Positions 63,972 through 64,000 of a stretch of DNA of 64,000 nucleotides are shown piece by piece. The stretch covers positions 124,001 to 188,000 of the forward strand of contig NZ_RBAK01000006.1 of the NCBI RefSeq assembly GCF_003626595.1, in the 5' to 3' direction. The stretch's first letter is position 1; each line of letters opens with the position of its first letter. The notes under the pieces were generated by a model. It ran no database searches. It was given only the letters and a program-made list of their open reading frames with translations, and was not told the DNA's origin. Both the position numbers and the translations under genes were made by a program. The DNA comes from Micromonospora endolithica. GTDB taxonomy: Bacteria; Actinomycetota; Actinomycetes; Mycobacteriales; Micromonosporaceae.

Positions 63972-64000
63972 GTGGCGATCAGTCGACGAGCACTCGTCAG
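63972..64000 (+). CDS. Start of a probably Tat-exported protein (cut by window edge)
   Basis: GTG start with GAGAGG about 10 nt upstream, encoding VAISRRALV before the window ends. S-R-R-x-L is a twin-arginine signal motif. With the LacI-type operator upstream, a secreted glycoside hydrolase is a reasonable guess; only nine codons are visible. Confidence 0.5.

Noticed and set aside
1..64000. Search for tRNA/rRNA genes, CRISPR arrays, insertion sequences, phage or integrase genes
   Set aside because: None seen by reading; no transposase or integrase frame and no CRISPR-like spacing of repeats. Small RNAs cannot be excluded without folding searches.

Overview
High-GC actinomycete DNA, in my reading most likely Micromonosporaceae or a close relative. 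This is inferred from GC-rich third codon positions, GTG and TTG starts, long chains of overlapping genes, a DUF574-type methyltransferase and a Tat-type signal at the right edge; no rRNA or tRNA is present to confirm it. The window is dominated by specialised metabolism on the minus strand.

Region 1 (about 0-11.3 kb) looks like a ribosomally made peptide (RiPP) locus. Three short genes encode related peptides that begin MNR(I/M)E (starts at 1615, 2007 and 9717). They flank a run of genes for a small membrane protein, a flavin-dependent halogenase-like oxidoreductase, a DCC/DUF393 CxxC protein, a LuxR regulator, a DUF5819-like protein, a membrane-anchored alpha/beta hydrolase, an ABC exporter and an HTTM-like integral membrane protein. 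An M16 zinc peptidase (54-1352) and a cation/proton antiporter lie at the edges. The set is closest in spirit to legonaridin-type linaridin loci, but no linaridin decarboxylase or N-methyltransferase is visible. This is my candidate for the undescribed system.

Region 2 (11.4-32.85 kb) is one seven-gene operon read right to left, joined by short (mostly 4-nt) overlaps. It encodes FAAL-ACP-Cy-A(Cys)-PCP; KS-AT(malonyl)-ACP-Cy-A(Cys)-PCP-C*; an acyl-CoA dehydrogenase; a type II thioesterase; C-PCP-reductase-like; a dead A domain with an embedded methyltransferase; and a free A(Thr-like) enzyme. It predicts a fatty-acyl bis-thiazoline chain ended by a Thr-type residue. The two Cys A-domain segments are 1,671-bp near-identical repeats.

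Region 3 (33-37 kb) holds a DrrAB-type exporter, a divergent TetR regulator, a second LuxR-type regulator and a small membrane protein.

Region 4 (37.1-59.2 kb) is a nine-gene operon. It carries an ACP, acyl-CoA dehydrogenase, KAS III-like enzyme, FkbH-like enzyme, an A-PCP protein, KS-(dead AT)-ACP-C, a 3-hydroxyacyl-CoA dehydrogenase, a 3,491-residue NRPS (C*-A-PCP-E-C-A-PCP-E-C) and an MbtH protein. ACP, dehydrogenases and FkbH together form a hydroxymalonyl-ACP set without the O-methyltransferase.

Region 5 (59.3-64 kb) is ordinary or flanking: an alpha/beta hydrolase with an Asp nucleophile, an SDR, a small membrane protein, an XRE regulator, a methionine aminopeptidase, a DUF574 methyltransferase, then a long gap with a LacI-type palindrome before a truncated Tat-exported protein.

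A TAGCCA/TGGCTA half-site array occurs upstream of the RiPP peptide at 9.7 kb and upstream of the FAAL operon at 32.85 kb, with a weaker relative before the ACP operon at 59.2 kb. This suggests that regions 1, 2 and perhaps 4 share one regulator. Domain names, amino acid predictions and pathway roles are my readings from sequence motifs; no database search was run.
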